NCBI GenBank assembly: GCA_964580995.1
Contig: CAZOMV010000081.1
Location: 1 to 27,409, forward strand
From: JAKJEP01 sp964580995
GTDB taxonomy: Bacteria > Planctomycetota > Phycisphaerae > Sedimentisphaerales > SM23-30
Length of the DNA stretch: 27,409 nt
Direction: 5' to 3'
Shown here: one piece after another, positions 6,020 to 14,873 of the stretch
Layout of the letters: each line of letters starts with the position of its first letter
Numbering within the stretch: the first letter of the stretch is position 1
Program-made: the position numbers and the translations under genes
Notes under the pieces: generated by a model
Database searches by the model: none
What the model was told of the DNA's origin: nothing
Seen by the model: only the letters and a program-made list of their open reading frames with translations

Positions 6020-8146
6020 ATGAAAGCGAATATCAAAGTTATCCTTACGATATGGTGTTTTTTCCTGATGGCGGGACTGGGAGTGGAAGTATGCGGCGGG
6101 ACCCCGAATCCGGCCGATCCGGCGCTGGCATTGTGGCTCAGGCCCGCTGGTTATAACCAAGGTACGGGGATCTGGACCGATGCCAGCTCGCATGGTACCG
6201 TGCTGGGCGGCCAGGGGGCGGGTGAAGTTCTTACGGACCCGGTCAATCATATTCCGCAAACCGTTCCCGCTACCAATAATGGAAAAACATTTCCCGTGGT
6301 GAATTTCCGGCAGGCCTTTGACCCGGTGGTAAAAGATGCCGGTTTTGCCGACGGGCATTGGTCTGACCGGCTCTATCAGCGCAGCAATAATACGCCCGGC
6401 AGCAATCCTCTTATGCTGGGCGGCAATCTGACTATGTTTGTGGTGTGTAATTGTGCTACGGTCAATGGCGGTCTGGGACCGCATTCGAATCAGACCATCG
6501 CCGGTATCCGCGGGCCGTCGGGCGCTCCGTATAATCTGAGTGTCTTTCTGGCGACTGCTCCCTATAGCAGCGGCTCGCACCTGGGTCTGGTTACCTATGG
6601 CGGAAATGCGGTGTATCAGTCGAATCTGACCGTTCCGGTTTTGCCTGACGGTTCCTCCGGCTGGGGTGTGATCGAACTGAAATTTTCCGGTGACGGCACA
6701 ACCTGCCAGATTGGCCAGGATTTTGGTTCCGGTATGCAGTGGTCCAATACCATGACGGTTCCGCGTAATGCCACGGCCGGCACGGATGCGGTGGATCCGA
6801 GCAAGGATGCACCGTTTACCATTGCCTGTCACGCACAGGGAAACGGCGGGACTGCCGATAATCCCTATGGTGGCGGCACGTATGAACGCTGGGCCGGTCA
6901 GATGGGGGATATCCTGGTATTTAACACGGCCCTGGATGAAGCCCAGGAAACGGAGATTCAAGATTATCTGCGGGATACATATGGGTTCCCGCATGTGGTG
7001 ACGGGCATCGATGCGGTGGGGCTGGCGCCGTATGTATGGAAATGCAGCGGCGAAGGGGAAACCTTCCGTGCCGAAGCGACTATGCCCGGTGCCTATCTCA
7101 AATCGTTTTTTCAAGGTACAACCACGGTCGGCCTGATTGTTGACGGGACTGCCAACAATGGCTGCCCAGCATCCTCGATGCCTGTAGTGGAATACTCCGT
7201 CGATAATAAACCATTCACGATTGTGCAGCTTAGTACCACCGGTTCGGTTTATACCTTGCCGCTGGCCAGCGGTCTCAACAGCGGCTCCCAGCATACGCTG
7301 GAACTCTATTTCCGGGCGGCCGATCTGGCCCAAAATCGCTGGACGGCCTCGACCGCGCATTTACGCATTGCCGGAATCGATTTGGATGCGGGCGGCTTAT
7401 TCTTACGCCGCAACACCCGGCCCAAACTTGCGATTGCGTATGGTGATTCTGTGCTGGAGGGAGTGGGAGTGGATGGCCTGTTCACTTCCTGGCAAATCCT
7501 CGGCGTCAACAATGCCCGCGGCTCCTGGCTTTCGATGGCCAGTCTGGCATTGGATTGCGAATACGGCCAACTGGGAACCGGCGGCCAGGGGATGTCGAAT
7601 CCCTCGCTGTCGGTGCCGCCCTTGGTGCAGACGTGGGACCACTACGATTCAACCACTTCCCGGCTGACAGGCGGGTACCTGCTGCCCGAACCCGATTATG
7701 TTTTCTGCGCCATGGGCACGAATGATTCGGGTATTTCTTCCCAGGATTTTATAGAGGATTATAACACCTGGCTGACGGAAATGCGGCAGGCATGTCCCCA
7801 TGCCCGGATTTTCTGTATGACGTCGCACTTTGGCGATAACTGGCACGCGGCGGATGTGCGGGCCATTGTGGCGGCCAGCAATGCGGGCGGTGATCGAAAT
7901 GTATATTTAATCGATCTGGCACCGCTGGTTCCCGCATTCCCCCATCCGGGAACCGCATCCATCCTGGCCTATGACGGCGCGCATCCATCCCAGTATGGCC
8001 AGGGACTGATCGGTGCTCTGGTCACGGCGCAAGCGCAGAAGACCATCAGCAAAGCAGACCCGCCCGATTTCAATAATGACGGGATTGTCAACAGCCTGGA
8101 TTTCGCGTTTTTCGCCGCAAACTGGTTATGGCATAGCCCTGAGTGA
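6020..8146 (+). CDS. Gene D: LamG + CE2-like SGNH esterase + dockerin-like tail
   Basis: A 708-residue exported protein starting 33 bases after gene C; the ATG at 6020 is preceded by AAGGA (6006-6010). Signal peptide about 1-29. Residues about 30-325 are LamG-like (LALWLRPAG near the start, LRDTYGFP at the end). Residues about 330-465 form a beta-sandwich like the N-terminal domain of CE2 esterases. Residues about 468-670 are an SGNH/GDSL hydrolase: GDS with nucleophile Ser477, a Gly block (QLGTGG), MGTND with Asn568, and DGAH with Asp652 and His655 completing the triad. The C-terminus is a dockerin-like loop (D683, N685, D687, N691, D694) with a WLW end but no Cys. Likely removes acetyl or other acyl groups from a polysaccharide so that the neighbouring glycosidases can act. 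Acyl substrate is not deducible. Confidence 0.85.
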   Translation: MKANIKVILTIWCFFLMAGLGVEVCGGTPNPADPALALWLRPAGYNQGTGIWTDASSHGTVLGGQGAGEVLTDPVNHIPQTVPATNNGKTFPVVNFRQAFDPVVKDAGFADGHWSDRLYQRSNNTPGSNPLMLGGNLTMFVVCNCATVNGGLGPHSNQTIAGIRGPSGAPYNLSVFLATAPYSSGSHLGLVTYGGNAVYQSNLTVPVLPDGSSGWGVIELKFSGDGTTCQIGQDFGSGMQWSNTMTVPRNATAGTDAVDPSKDAPFTIACHAQGNGGTADNPYGGGTYERWAGQMGDILVFNTALDEAQETEIQDYLRDTYGFPHVVTGIDAVGLAPYVWKCSGEGETFRAEATMPGAYLKSFFQGTTTVGLIVDGTANNGCPASSMPVVEYSVDNKPFTIVQLSTTGSVYTLPLASGLNSGSQHTLELYFRAADLAQNRWTASTAHLRIAGIDLDAGGLFLRRNTRPKLAIAYGDSVLEGVGVDGLFTSWQILGVNNARGSWLSMASLALDCEYGQLGTGGQGMSNPSLSVPPLVQTWDHYDSTTSRLTGGYLLPEPDYVFCAMGTNDSGISSQDFIEDYNTWLTEMRQACPHARIFCMTSHFGDNWHAADVRAIVAASNAGGDRNVYLIDLAPLVPAFPHPGTASILAYDGAHPSQYGQGLIGALVTAQAQKTISKADPPDFNNDGIVNSLDFAFFAANWLWHSPE

Positions 8147-8177
8147 GAACCGGTACATTCCAACCAAAGTTAGAATC

Positions 8178-11087
8178 ATGTTATCTTTAATGTCCGTACT
8201 ACTTCTGGCTGCAACAGCGGGTATGCAAATCCCGGCTGGTGAATTGCTCTGGCTCCAGGCGGATGCCGGAGTAGTTACGGACGAAAACCAGGTTGTGCAG
8301 GTCTGGCAGGACCAGTCTCCCAACGGCCATGACGCCACACGGATACAAGGGACTATGGAACGGTCATTATATCCCTTTCCCGGAGGCGCTAAGCCGGTCA
8401 TTGATTTTCACGGGGATGGCTGGCTGGAACTGGCGGACGCGGAAACCCTGATGGTACCGGATTTAACCGTGTTTGCAGTTATTGATGTGGCGCCGGAAGT
8501 AAATGAATGGAATCGCTGCGAATACTTTAATATTTACAGTAATGTTGTTGGGTGGGGATACGGATTTTGTCTGGGTACAACACCGGGCCGCAAGATTCAT
8601 TATGGTACATTTTCCGGAAGACAGGCGGGATACAACGATCCGTGGTCAGCGGCAGTACCCGGCCCGGATTCTATGCATATCATAACTGTAACCATCAGCA
8701 GAACGAATCACAGCAAAAGTGTGTATTACGATGGTGTCCCGCTCAGCAGCGAATCGGTTCCCGATCTCCAATACCACGCTACCTGTATCGCCTGTATTGG
8801 CTCTTTGATGGGGCTGAATTTATTTACCCTCAACGGTCCTCTGGCGGAACTGATCGCATATCCATGGGTGGACGCAACGCAGCAGAGTCAGGTGGAGGCA
8901 TATCTGCTTGCGAAGTACAATGCCCCCGTTTCCCATTGCGGGAATTGGGGCTATTATGATGGGGATCTGAACCACGACTGTTTCGTGGACATGCAGGATT
9001 TTCTGCTGCTGGCGGAACAGTGGCTTCGATGTACCGATCCCTCCCATTCTCCTTGTGGTGAGTCTGGCGAGATTCTGAAGGAAATAGAACAAAACGACAC
9101 CCATCTGTGGGTGGCGGAACATTTCAGTGATGCGCGTCCTGTTCCTGCCTTTTCGTTTACCTATCAGGGGATTTCGTCACGGGATATTTTGAATACGTGG
9201 TCTTTCAGCAAGACCTGCGAAAAATTAGATATGCAGCGAATCCGATGGACGCTGAACTATTCGGATCCCCGGACCGGCCTTTCGATCCGTTGTGAAGCGA
9301 CCGAGTATCAGGATTATCCCGCCGTGGAGTGGGTAGTGTATTTTTCCAATACCTCAGAACAGGATACTGCCATTCTGGAAAACATTCAGGTTCTCGATGC
9401 CCCGTTTCTGGCTCGCACGGGTACGGGTGAATTTTTGTTGCGGTATTCACGCGGCTGCAACCAATTGATCACCGATTTCAAGCCGGAAAATGTAGTTCTG
9501 AATCTCGATGAGACGCTGCGGTTAGGTTCATCCGGAGGTCGTTCTTCTTCGGCCCTGATGTTGCCGCCTGAAACGGATCGTGCCAATTCCACCGGTACGA
9601 TGCCCTATTTCAATCTTTCCAAGCCTGACAAGAACGGTGTTATGATGGCTGTCGGCTGGAGCGGCCAATGGGCGGCGGCGTTTACCAAAACCAGCAATAC
9701 AACTTTACAGGTAAAAGCCGGTATGGAATTGACCCATTTGAAACTGCATCCGGGCGAGGAAATTCGCACGCCGTCGCTGCTGCTGCTGTTCTGGTCGGGC
9801 GGCGATACGATCCGCGGCCACAATCGGTTCCGGCGGTTGCTGCTGGACCACTACTCCCCCACTCCCGGCGGAATACTCGCGAATCCTCCGGTGGCCGCTT
9901 CGCCCCACGGTACGATTGGTTTTTGCGATTCGACCGCCGCCAATATGATCCAGGGGATTACCCATGTGGCCGACCAATTACCGCCGGTAGATACCTGGTG
10001 GATTGATGCCGGCTGGTATGCCTGCATGAGCATTCCCAACGTGGCTCCCTGGAATTTTGTCGGCACCTGGGAGGCCGATCCGGTTCGTTATCCGAACGGC
10101 CTGAAACCGGTTGCTGATGCCGCTCATGCCCGCGGCCTGAAGTTTCTGCTTTGGTTCGAAGTGGAACGGGCGGTGCAGGGCACCTGGATTTATAATCAAC
10201 ATCCGGAGTGGCTGCTTGGGCACGATCCGCTGCCGCCCGGCCTGGAGTATGAGGATCCGTTCTATCTGGTGGATTTCGGCAATCTCGATGCTCTGGCGTG
10301 GGCGAAAGACAAATTCTCCCGCATGATCCAGGAGGTTGGCATTGACATCTACCGCATCGATCTCAATATGGACCCGCTCTATTACTGGCGACATAACGAG
10401 CCTTGGGACCGGCAGGGTATGCGGGAAATCAAACATATCATGGGATGGTATGAGTATCTGGATACGCTGATGCGGGAAAATCCCAACCTGTTGATCGACA
10501 ATTGTGCCGGCGGCGGCCGCCGTCTGGACCTGGAAATGGTTCGCCGCTCGGTGTCCCTTACCCCCAGCGATTATCTGTGGGAACCGGTCGGCGAGCAGGC
10601 GATGACCTATGCCCTGTCGCTCTGGATTCCGCTGCATGGTATCGGTTCGATTTCTCTGAATCCTTACGATTGCCGCAGCGGTATGGGGACGAGTTTCGTA
10701 GCAGTCTTCGATTTCTTCAACAGACCCGAAATGTGGGTTCCCGCTACTAAGATTCTCAATGAATACCAATCCATCAAACCTTACTATTCCGGAGATTTTT
10801 ATCCTCTTACCGATTACAGCGTCGAAGCCGGCGACTGGATGGCCTGGCAGTTCGACCGCCCGGATCTGGGCCAGGGCATGGTTCAGGCATTTCGACGATC
10901 CGGCAGCACCGCAAGCGCCATGAGCTTGCATTTAAAAGGCTTGAATCCCGCAGCCATTTATACGCTGACCGATCTCGATCATTCAGGAACTACCACGGAA
11001 TCGGGTGCTGCGTTAATGAATACCGGTCTGGAAATCAGTCTTCCGGCACAACCGGATTCGGCCATAATTATCTATCAAAGACTTTGA
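8178..11087 (+). CDS. Gene E: LamG + dockerin-like + GH36 alpha-galactosidase
   Basis: A 969-residue exported protein. ATG 8178 is chosen because it opens a signal peptide (MLSLMSVLLLAATAG). No good ribosome-binding site precedes it, and the frame is open upstream into gene D, so translation may be coupled to D (31-base gap). Residues about 22-250 are LamG-like (LLWLQADAGVV). Residues 254-293 are the Cys-type dockerin-like module (DLNHDCFVDMQD, WLRCTDP). Residues about 310-600 are the GH36 N-terminal super-sandwich. The catalytic barrel follows, with WWIDAGW (607-613), LLWFEVER, nucleophile Asp728 in YRIDLNMDP, NCAGGGR, and acid/base Asp798 in TPSDY; a C-terminal beta-domain follows. All expected GH36 motifs are present, so alpha-galactosidase or related activity on side chains is likely. 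An N-terminal LamG-dockerin pair on GH36 is unusual. Confidence 0.9.
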   Translation: MLSLMSVLLLAATAGMQIPAGELLWLQADAGVVTDENQVVQVWQDQSPNGHDATRIQGTMERSLYPFPGGAKPVIDFHGDGWLELADAETLMVPDLTVFAVIDVAPEVNEWNRCEYFNIYSNVVGWGYGFCLGTTPGRKIHYGTFSGRQAGYNDPWSAAVPGPDSMHIITVTISRTNHSKSVYYDGVPLSSESVPDLQYHATCIACIGSLMGLNLFTLNGPLAELIAYPWVDATQQSQVEAYLLAKYNAPVSHCGNWGYYDGDLNHDCFVDMQDFLLLAEQWLRCTDPSHSPCGESGEILKEIEQNDTHLWVAEHFSDARPVPAFSFTYQGISSRDILNTWSFSKTCEKLDMQRIRWTLNYSDPRTGLSIRCEATEYQDYPAVEWVVYFSNTSEQDTAILENIQVLDAPFLARTGTGEFLLRYSRGCNQLITDFKPENVVLNLDETLRLGSSGGRSSSALMLPPETDRANSTGTMPYFNLSKPDKNGVMMAVGWSGQWAAAFTKTSNTTLQVKAGMELTHLKLHPGEEIRTPSLLLLFWSGGDTIRGHNRFRRLLLDHYSPTPGGILANPPVAASPHGTIGFCDSTAANMIQGITHVADQLPPVDTWWIDAGWYACMSIPNVAPWNFVGTWEADPVRYPNGLKPVADAAHARGLKFLLWFEVERAVQGTWIYNQHPEWLLGHDPLPPGLEYEDPFYLVDFGNLDALAWAKDKFSRMIQEVGIDIYRIDLNMDPLYYWRHNEPWDRQGMREIKHIMGWYEYLDTLMRENPNLLIDNCAGGGRRLDLEMVRRSVSLTPSDYLWEPVGEQAMTYALSLWIPLHGIGSISLNPYDCRSGMGTSFVAVFDFFNRPEMWVPATKILNEYQSIKPYYSGDFYPLTDYSVEAGDWMAWQFDRPDLGQGMVQAFRRSGSTASAMSLHLKGLNPAAIYTLTDLDHSGTTTESGAALMNTGLEISLPAQPDSAIIIYQRL

Positions 11088-11125
11088 TCCTGTATTATAT
11101 TGGAACTCAATTGATGACGAAGAAA

Positions 11126-11216
11126 GACGCCAGCGTCAAAAGCTTGTCGTCCCCTTGTTATTGGGGAGCCAGAGCTGCTTTTGGAAGTCAATATCGACTT
11201 TTGGCGGTTCCGTCAA
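11126..11216 (+). repeat. Leader element 1, copy 2 (directly upstream of gene F)
   Basis: Second copy of the element at 1182-1273, ending 16 bases before the ATG of gene F and just before its AAAGGAAAT. Stem arms are largely kept: GACG/CGTC, CCCC/GGGG around TTGTTATT (one pair longer than copy 1), AAGTC/GACTT, and TTTTGGCG with CGTCAAGA (one pair changed to U-G). Its position suggests a 5' untranslated control element. On the minus strand the same bases read LTEPPKVDID in both copies, so a coding relic cannot be excluded. Confidence 0.7.
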
Positions 11217-11232
11217 GAAAGGAAATATTTCT

Positions 11233-14139
11233 ATGAATTCTTTCCAACGAATTATTTCTCCGACCATTCTATGTATTCTGTTGACGTCATGCGGCCTATA
11301 CCAAATGGCATTTGCCACAGCGCCCCGGGAGGTGAGTACACTCCAAACTCTTTCTTTTCCCCCGGAGTTTGTGACGGAAAATGATACAACCCTTGTCCCC
11401 TCCGAAGTGGGCCGTCTGGCCCTGGACCCGGTAGATATCGCGCGGCTGGCGTGGCGGGGGTATGTGCAGAAGAATCCGGAAGCGTGGCCGGATCTGGATC
11501 CGAACGCTCTGCGGTTTTTCTTTGATTGTCGGGCCTTGCCCTGGCCTTCGTTAAAACATCATGTAGTCGATGGCAGTGATGTGGGGATGCGGACGATGGG
11601 GGTCCATGCCAAACTCCATGAAATGCTCGGAGCGGAAAAGGAAAACGACCCGGCGGAGGCAGGTACCCTACTGTATCTGCTGGACGTAACGGACCAGGGG
11701 CCGGATAGCTGCCTGAATACCTGGCTGTCCTGGCTGGACGGGCGGCCGGACACTACCCAGAAATCCTGTCCCCTGGCCGAGGGGATGGGGTGCCGGAACA
11801 TGAGAATGTTGTATGAAGTGACCGGCGAAACCTTCTATCGCGACTGGTCCCTGAACATTTTAAACAGCCTGGAGCTGTTCGCCCATCCCTATACGCAGGA
11901 CGGCCGGCCGACCGCCACCTATTGCTGGAATGCCTACAATGTCTGCGGGCCGTATTGCCCCGCCTCCGAATGCCCGACGGGGGATTGCGGGTACCTCTTT
12001 ACGGGGTGGCTCTGTTATATTACCGGCTGGAATGCCCGGGCTTTTTCTGAATGGTACGAGGTAAATCAGGAGCCGGATACCCTGGCGTTCGCCGTGCGGC
12101 TGGCCAATCGAAGCTGTTATACCCAGGCCAACGGCAACGACGGGGCGTTCAAAACCGACGGTTCCTTCGGCGGCACGGATTCGGCCAATTATTCGGGGGC
12201 CTGGCATGTACATGCCCACACTTTCATTGTGCCCGGTCTGGCGCATCTGGGGGGCCAGTTGATTCGGGCGGGCCAGCGGGAGGCGGGCGTGGCTTTTATT
12301 ACCCGGGCGCAAAATATTTTTGAATTTCTTTTCGACGCCAGCCGCAATCCGGATGCGGGCAGTTGGACCGGCTGGCTGCCGGAATGGCTGCAGCGAACGA
12401 TGGGCTGGCCCGGCCTACCCGATTGCGAAGGCTGCTGCACGGGAGATGCCCTGGAAATTGCCGTGGCGCTGGCGGAAGCGGGATTAGCCGATCCGAATCT
12501 GGCCTACCTGGTGGACTATTATGATACGGCGGAACGGTTTTTTACGGGACAACTGATCGAAGGGACCTTCCAGGTCTCTCCGGAATACCAGCAGGTGCTT
12601 CGTCAGAATATTACCATCAAGGTCCAGAACGAAATGCCCGGCGCTACCGCGGAACAGAAGGCCCTGGAAGTGGAAGAGCAATATCAGCAGGCCCTGCTGG
12701 ATGCCGACCGGCTCACCGGCCAGCAGATGGGGCATTGCGGTTTTCCCGATAAGATCAATCATCTGGCGACAGATCTGCCCGGCGGGTCCGGTCTGCCGGC
12801 CATGCACATGATGGGCTGCTGTGCCAGCGCTACCGTTCGGGGCGCTCATGCGATCTGGAAGCATACGGTAACGGGTGATGAATCGCAAGCCCGGGTCAAT
12901 CTGGCCGTCAATCGCGACAGTCCCCTGCTTACTGTAATCTCATCTTTGCCCCGGCGCGGCGAAGTGAATATTCTGGTCAAGACCGCCGAGAAGGTTCTGG
13001 TACGCATCCCGGCCTGGGTTTCGCCTGGCGACGTTCAGGCGTACAAAAACCGGCTCGAATGGCCGGTTGTCTGGGATACGACCGGAAAATACGTTGTGTT
13101 TGATTCGGTAAGCACGGGTGATCAATTGACAGTAATCTATCCGCTGCGAATCGCGGAAGTTCGCGAGACCATCAACGGTATCCGGTACACGGAACGCTGG
13201 CGCGGCAATACCATTACCCATATTGATCCTGCGGGTATCCTGCTGCCGATGTATCAGCGACCGGAATGCGGGGATTGGGGATATTATGACACCGATATGA
13301 ATCAGAATTGCTATGTCAATCTCCAGGATTATCCTGCGTTTGTCGCCAGTTTCGAAGACTTGATTGTTTTTGTGCAGGACTGGCTCAAATGTACGGATCC
13401 GGCGGGGCTGGGATGTGAAAACCTCAGTAGCTCCGGCGGGGAAAATCAGGACAGAATTCCACCCGGCTGCGTGCTCTGGCTGAAAGCCGATAGCGGAGTC
13501 ATCTCGGATGCCACGGGGGTGGCTACCTGGAAGGATCAGTCCGGCCATCTGCATCATGCCTCCCGCGTGAAAGGGACCATGTACCATACCACCCGAACCT
13601 TCGGAAACGGTCCCCACGATGTCATCCGGTTCAACAGGGACGGTTTTTTCTCGATTTTGTACGGCGGATCCCTGAATTTGCAGGATTTGACGGTTTACGC
13701 GGTGGTGCAGCAAACCGGTACGGAACGGCGCGGCTATTTCAGCAATTACAGCAACGCGGTCAACTGGGGATACGGGTATCACCTGGATATGGAGGGGGGT
13801 TCCACCCGGGCTTTTACCTCTGCCGGGACTTCCGCCTCCTACAGCGACTGGCTGATCAGCGGGCCTTCTGCCGGGATGCATTATATTACCACCCAGATCA
13901 GCGGTACTACCAAGTTTAAGAGGATTTACAGTGATGGGAGTCCTTTGGGGAGTACGCCCATACCGGCGATTGCCTATCACACCACCAATGCCGTTTCCGT
14001 GGGTGCCCTGGGTCAATTGGATATCAGTACCTTTTTCTTTCGGGGTGATATAGCGGAGATTATCGTGTATCCTTCCGTTAATGATACACAGAGGAGTTCT
14101 GTGGAGCAGTACTTAAAAGAAAAATATATAAATCCATAA
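11233..14139 (+). CDS. Gene F: GH127-like enzyme + dockerin-like + LamG
   Basis: A 968-residue exported protein. ATG 11233 is chosen for the AAAGGAAAT before it and the signal peptide; the frame is also open back to 11155 through leader element 1. The signal ends LLTSC, a possible lipobox, so it may be a lipoprotein. Residues about 60-670 resemble GH127/DUF1680 beta-L-arabinofuranosidases: an alpha/alpha barrel, then a beta-sandwich (VLVRIPAW; final YTERWRGNTITHIDP). The E-x-C plus CC zinc-thiolate pattern of that family is visible as E399-x-C401 and C529-C530, with a longer gap than in HypBA1. A dockerin-like module begins at C679 (DMNQNCYVNLQD) and carries an extra segment (PAFVASFEDL) before WLKCTDP. 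Residues about 742-968 are LamG-like (VLWLKADSGV). This is the reverse order of gene E. Substrate uncertain. Confidence 0.78.
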   Translation: MNSFQRIISPTILCILLTSCGLYQMAFATAPREVSTLQTLSFPPEFVTENDTTLVPSEVGRLALDPVDIARLAWRGYVQKNPEAWPDLDPNALRFFFDCRALPWPSLKHHVVDGSDVGMRTMGVHAKLHEMLGAEKENDPAEAGTLLYLLDVTDQGPDSCLNTWLSWLDGRPDTTQKSCPLAEGMGCRNMRMLYEVTGETFYRDWSLNILNSLELFAHPYTQDGRPTATYCWNAYNVCGPYCPASECPTGDCGYLFTGWLCYITGWNARAFSEWYEVNQEPDTLAFAVRLANRSCYTQANGNDGAFKTDGSFGGTDSANYSGAWHVHAHTFIVPGLAHLGGQLIRAGQREAGVAFITRAQNIFEFLFDASRNPDAGSWTGWLPEWLQRTMGWPGLPDCEGCCTGDALEIAVALAEAGLADPNLAYLVDYYDTAERFFTGQLIEGTFQVSPEYQQVLRQNITIKVQNEMPGATAEQKALEVEEQYQQALLDADRLTGQQMGHCGFPDKINHLATDLPGGSGLPAMHMMGCCASATVRGAHAIWKHTVTGDESQARVNLAVNRDSPLLTVISSLPRRGEVNILVKTAEKVLVRIPAWVSPGDVQAYKNRLEWPVVWDTTGKYVVFDSVSTGDQLTVIYPLRIAEVRETINGIRYTERWRGNTITHIDPAGILLPMYQRPECGDWGYYDTDMNQNCYVNLQDYPAFVASFEDLIVFVQDWLKCTDPAGLGCENLSSSGGENQDRIPPGCVLWLKADSGVISDATGVATWKDQSGHLHHASRVKGTMYHTTRTFGNGPHDVIRFNRDGFFSILYGGSLNLQDLTVYAVVQQTGTERRGYFSNYSNAVNWGYGYHLDMEGGSTRAFTSAGTSASYSDWLISGPSAGMHYITTQISGTTKFKRIYSDGSPLGSTPIPAIAYHTTNAVSVGALGQLDISTFFFRGDIAEIIVYPSVNDTQRSSVEQYLKEKYINP

Positions 14140-14312
14140 GTAGGGTTTGCCGAGAAAATTATAATTTCTTTATTGACAATGAGATATATCTTATTTATCC
14201 TGTGGCAAACGAATGGATTTTGCGGAAAACAGACAAAATCACTTGCAGCAGGAGAAACCGGATGTATCGCCAAGAGGGCGCCCAACAGTTGCAATTTGAG
14301 AACTTCTACCTG

Positions 14313-14567
14313 CCCTTCGGCGGCTAACCCTAAATCTGCCATAATCCGGCGGATGGTCTGATCACAGCAGTGCCAGCCGGCCGCCAGCAAATCGTGGTAC
14401 ACCTTCCGATAGCCATACACCCGGTTACTCTCCATAGAGCTGGTCACCGCCGCCTGTATGATCTGATCCCAATATCGAGACGGTAAGTGACGAGGGTGAG
14501 CCAGATTTTCTGTTTCATAGTTCACAGATACTACCAAAGCAAAATAAAGCCAGCCATCGTATTTCAT
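14313..14567 (-). pseudogene. Truncated IS3-family transposase (OrfB N-terminal part)
   Basis: On the minus strand, ATG 14567-14565 follows an excellent AAGGAG. Residues about 31-85 match the helix-turn-helix (HTH_21) part of IS3 OrfB proteins: RYWDQIIQAA, then VYGYRKVYHDLLAAGW and IRRIMADLGLAAEG. Similarity ends there; the DDE catalytic domain is missing. The frame runs on as unrelated residues to a stop at 14013, overlapping the 3' end of gene F in antisense. The region before the HTH also looks foreign to the family. I see no inverted terminal repeats or target duplications. It marks a past insertion; because start and ribosome-binding site are intact, a short product could still be made. 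Confidence 0.75.
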
Positions 14568-14651
14568 CCGATCTCCTTATAACTATCTGTTATCAAAGAG
14601 TATATAGAATTCTAATATTTGTCCCCTCCGGGATACCCATTCTTGATATTA

Positions 14652-14713
14652 CCTAATTTGGCGAAATTTTTGCCCAAATTGGCGTTTCTATCCAACTGCT
14701 TTTATTCAATAAT
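14652..14713 (+). repeat. Leader element 2, copy 2 (upstream of gene G)
   Basis: Aligns without gaps to 1317-1378 (46 of 62 bases). Hairpin TTGGC...GCC(C)AA and a following TTGG...CCAA are possible. It ends 160 bases before the GTG of gene G. The partial translation LPNLAKFLPKLAF parallels VPDMAIFLPEMAF of copy 1. Confidence 0.55.
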
Positions 14714-14873
14714 ACAACTGTAATTATCATCAAGTATCTAAAAAGCTGACTGGCGAAGGAGTTGTAATCGATATTAAATTACCAGGAGTTTTAAATTCGT
14801 ATAGAATTATAGTTTTGTGGAGATTCATAAAATACCTTCTCTACGAACAGTAATTTGAACGGAGGAAATTTTA

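Larger units (their letters stand above)
14140..14873. other. Intergenic region F-G with transposon relic and leader of gene G
   Basis: Contains no complete gene. The left half holds a truncated IS3-type transposase on the minus strand. The right half holds leader element 2 (14652-14713), an AT-rich stretch (about 14770-14830) suited to a promoter, and the strong GGAGG of gene G. No clear terminator for gene F was found. Confidence 0.6.

Noticed and set aside
5987..7360. 457-codon open frame on the minus strand opposite gene D
   Set aside because: Antisense shadow of a GC-rich coding region; its His/Arg/Ile-rich composition lacks any domain, while gene D has clear motifs.
12940..14016. 358-codon minus-strand frame opposite gene F
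   Set aside because: Antisense shadow without ribosome-binding site or domain.
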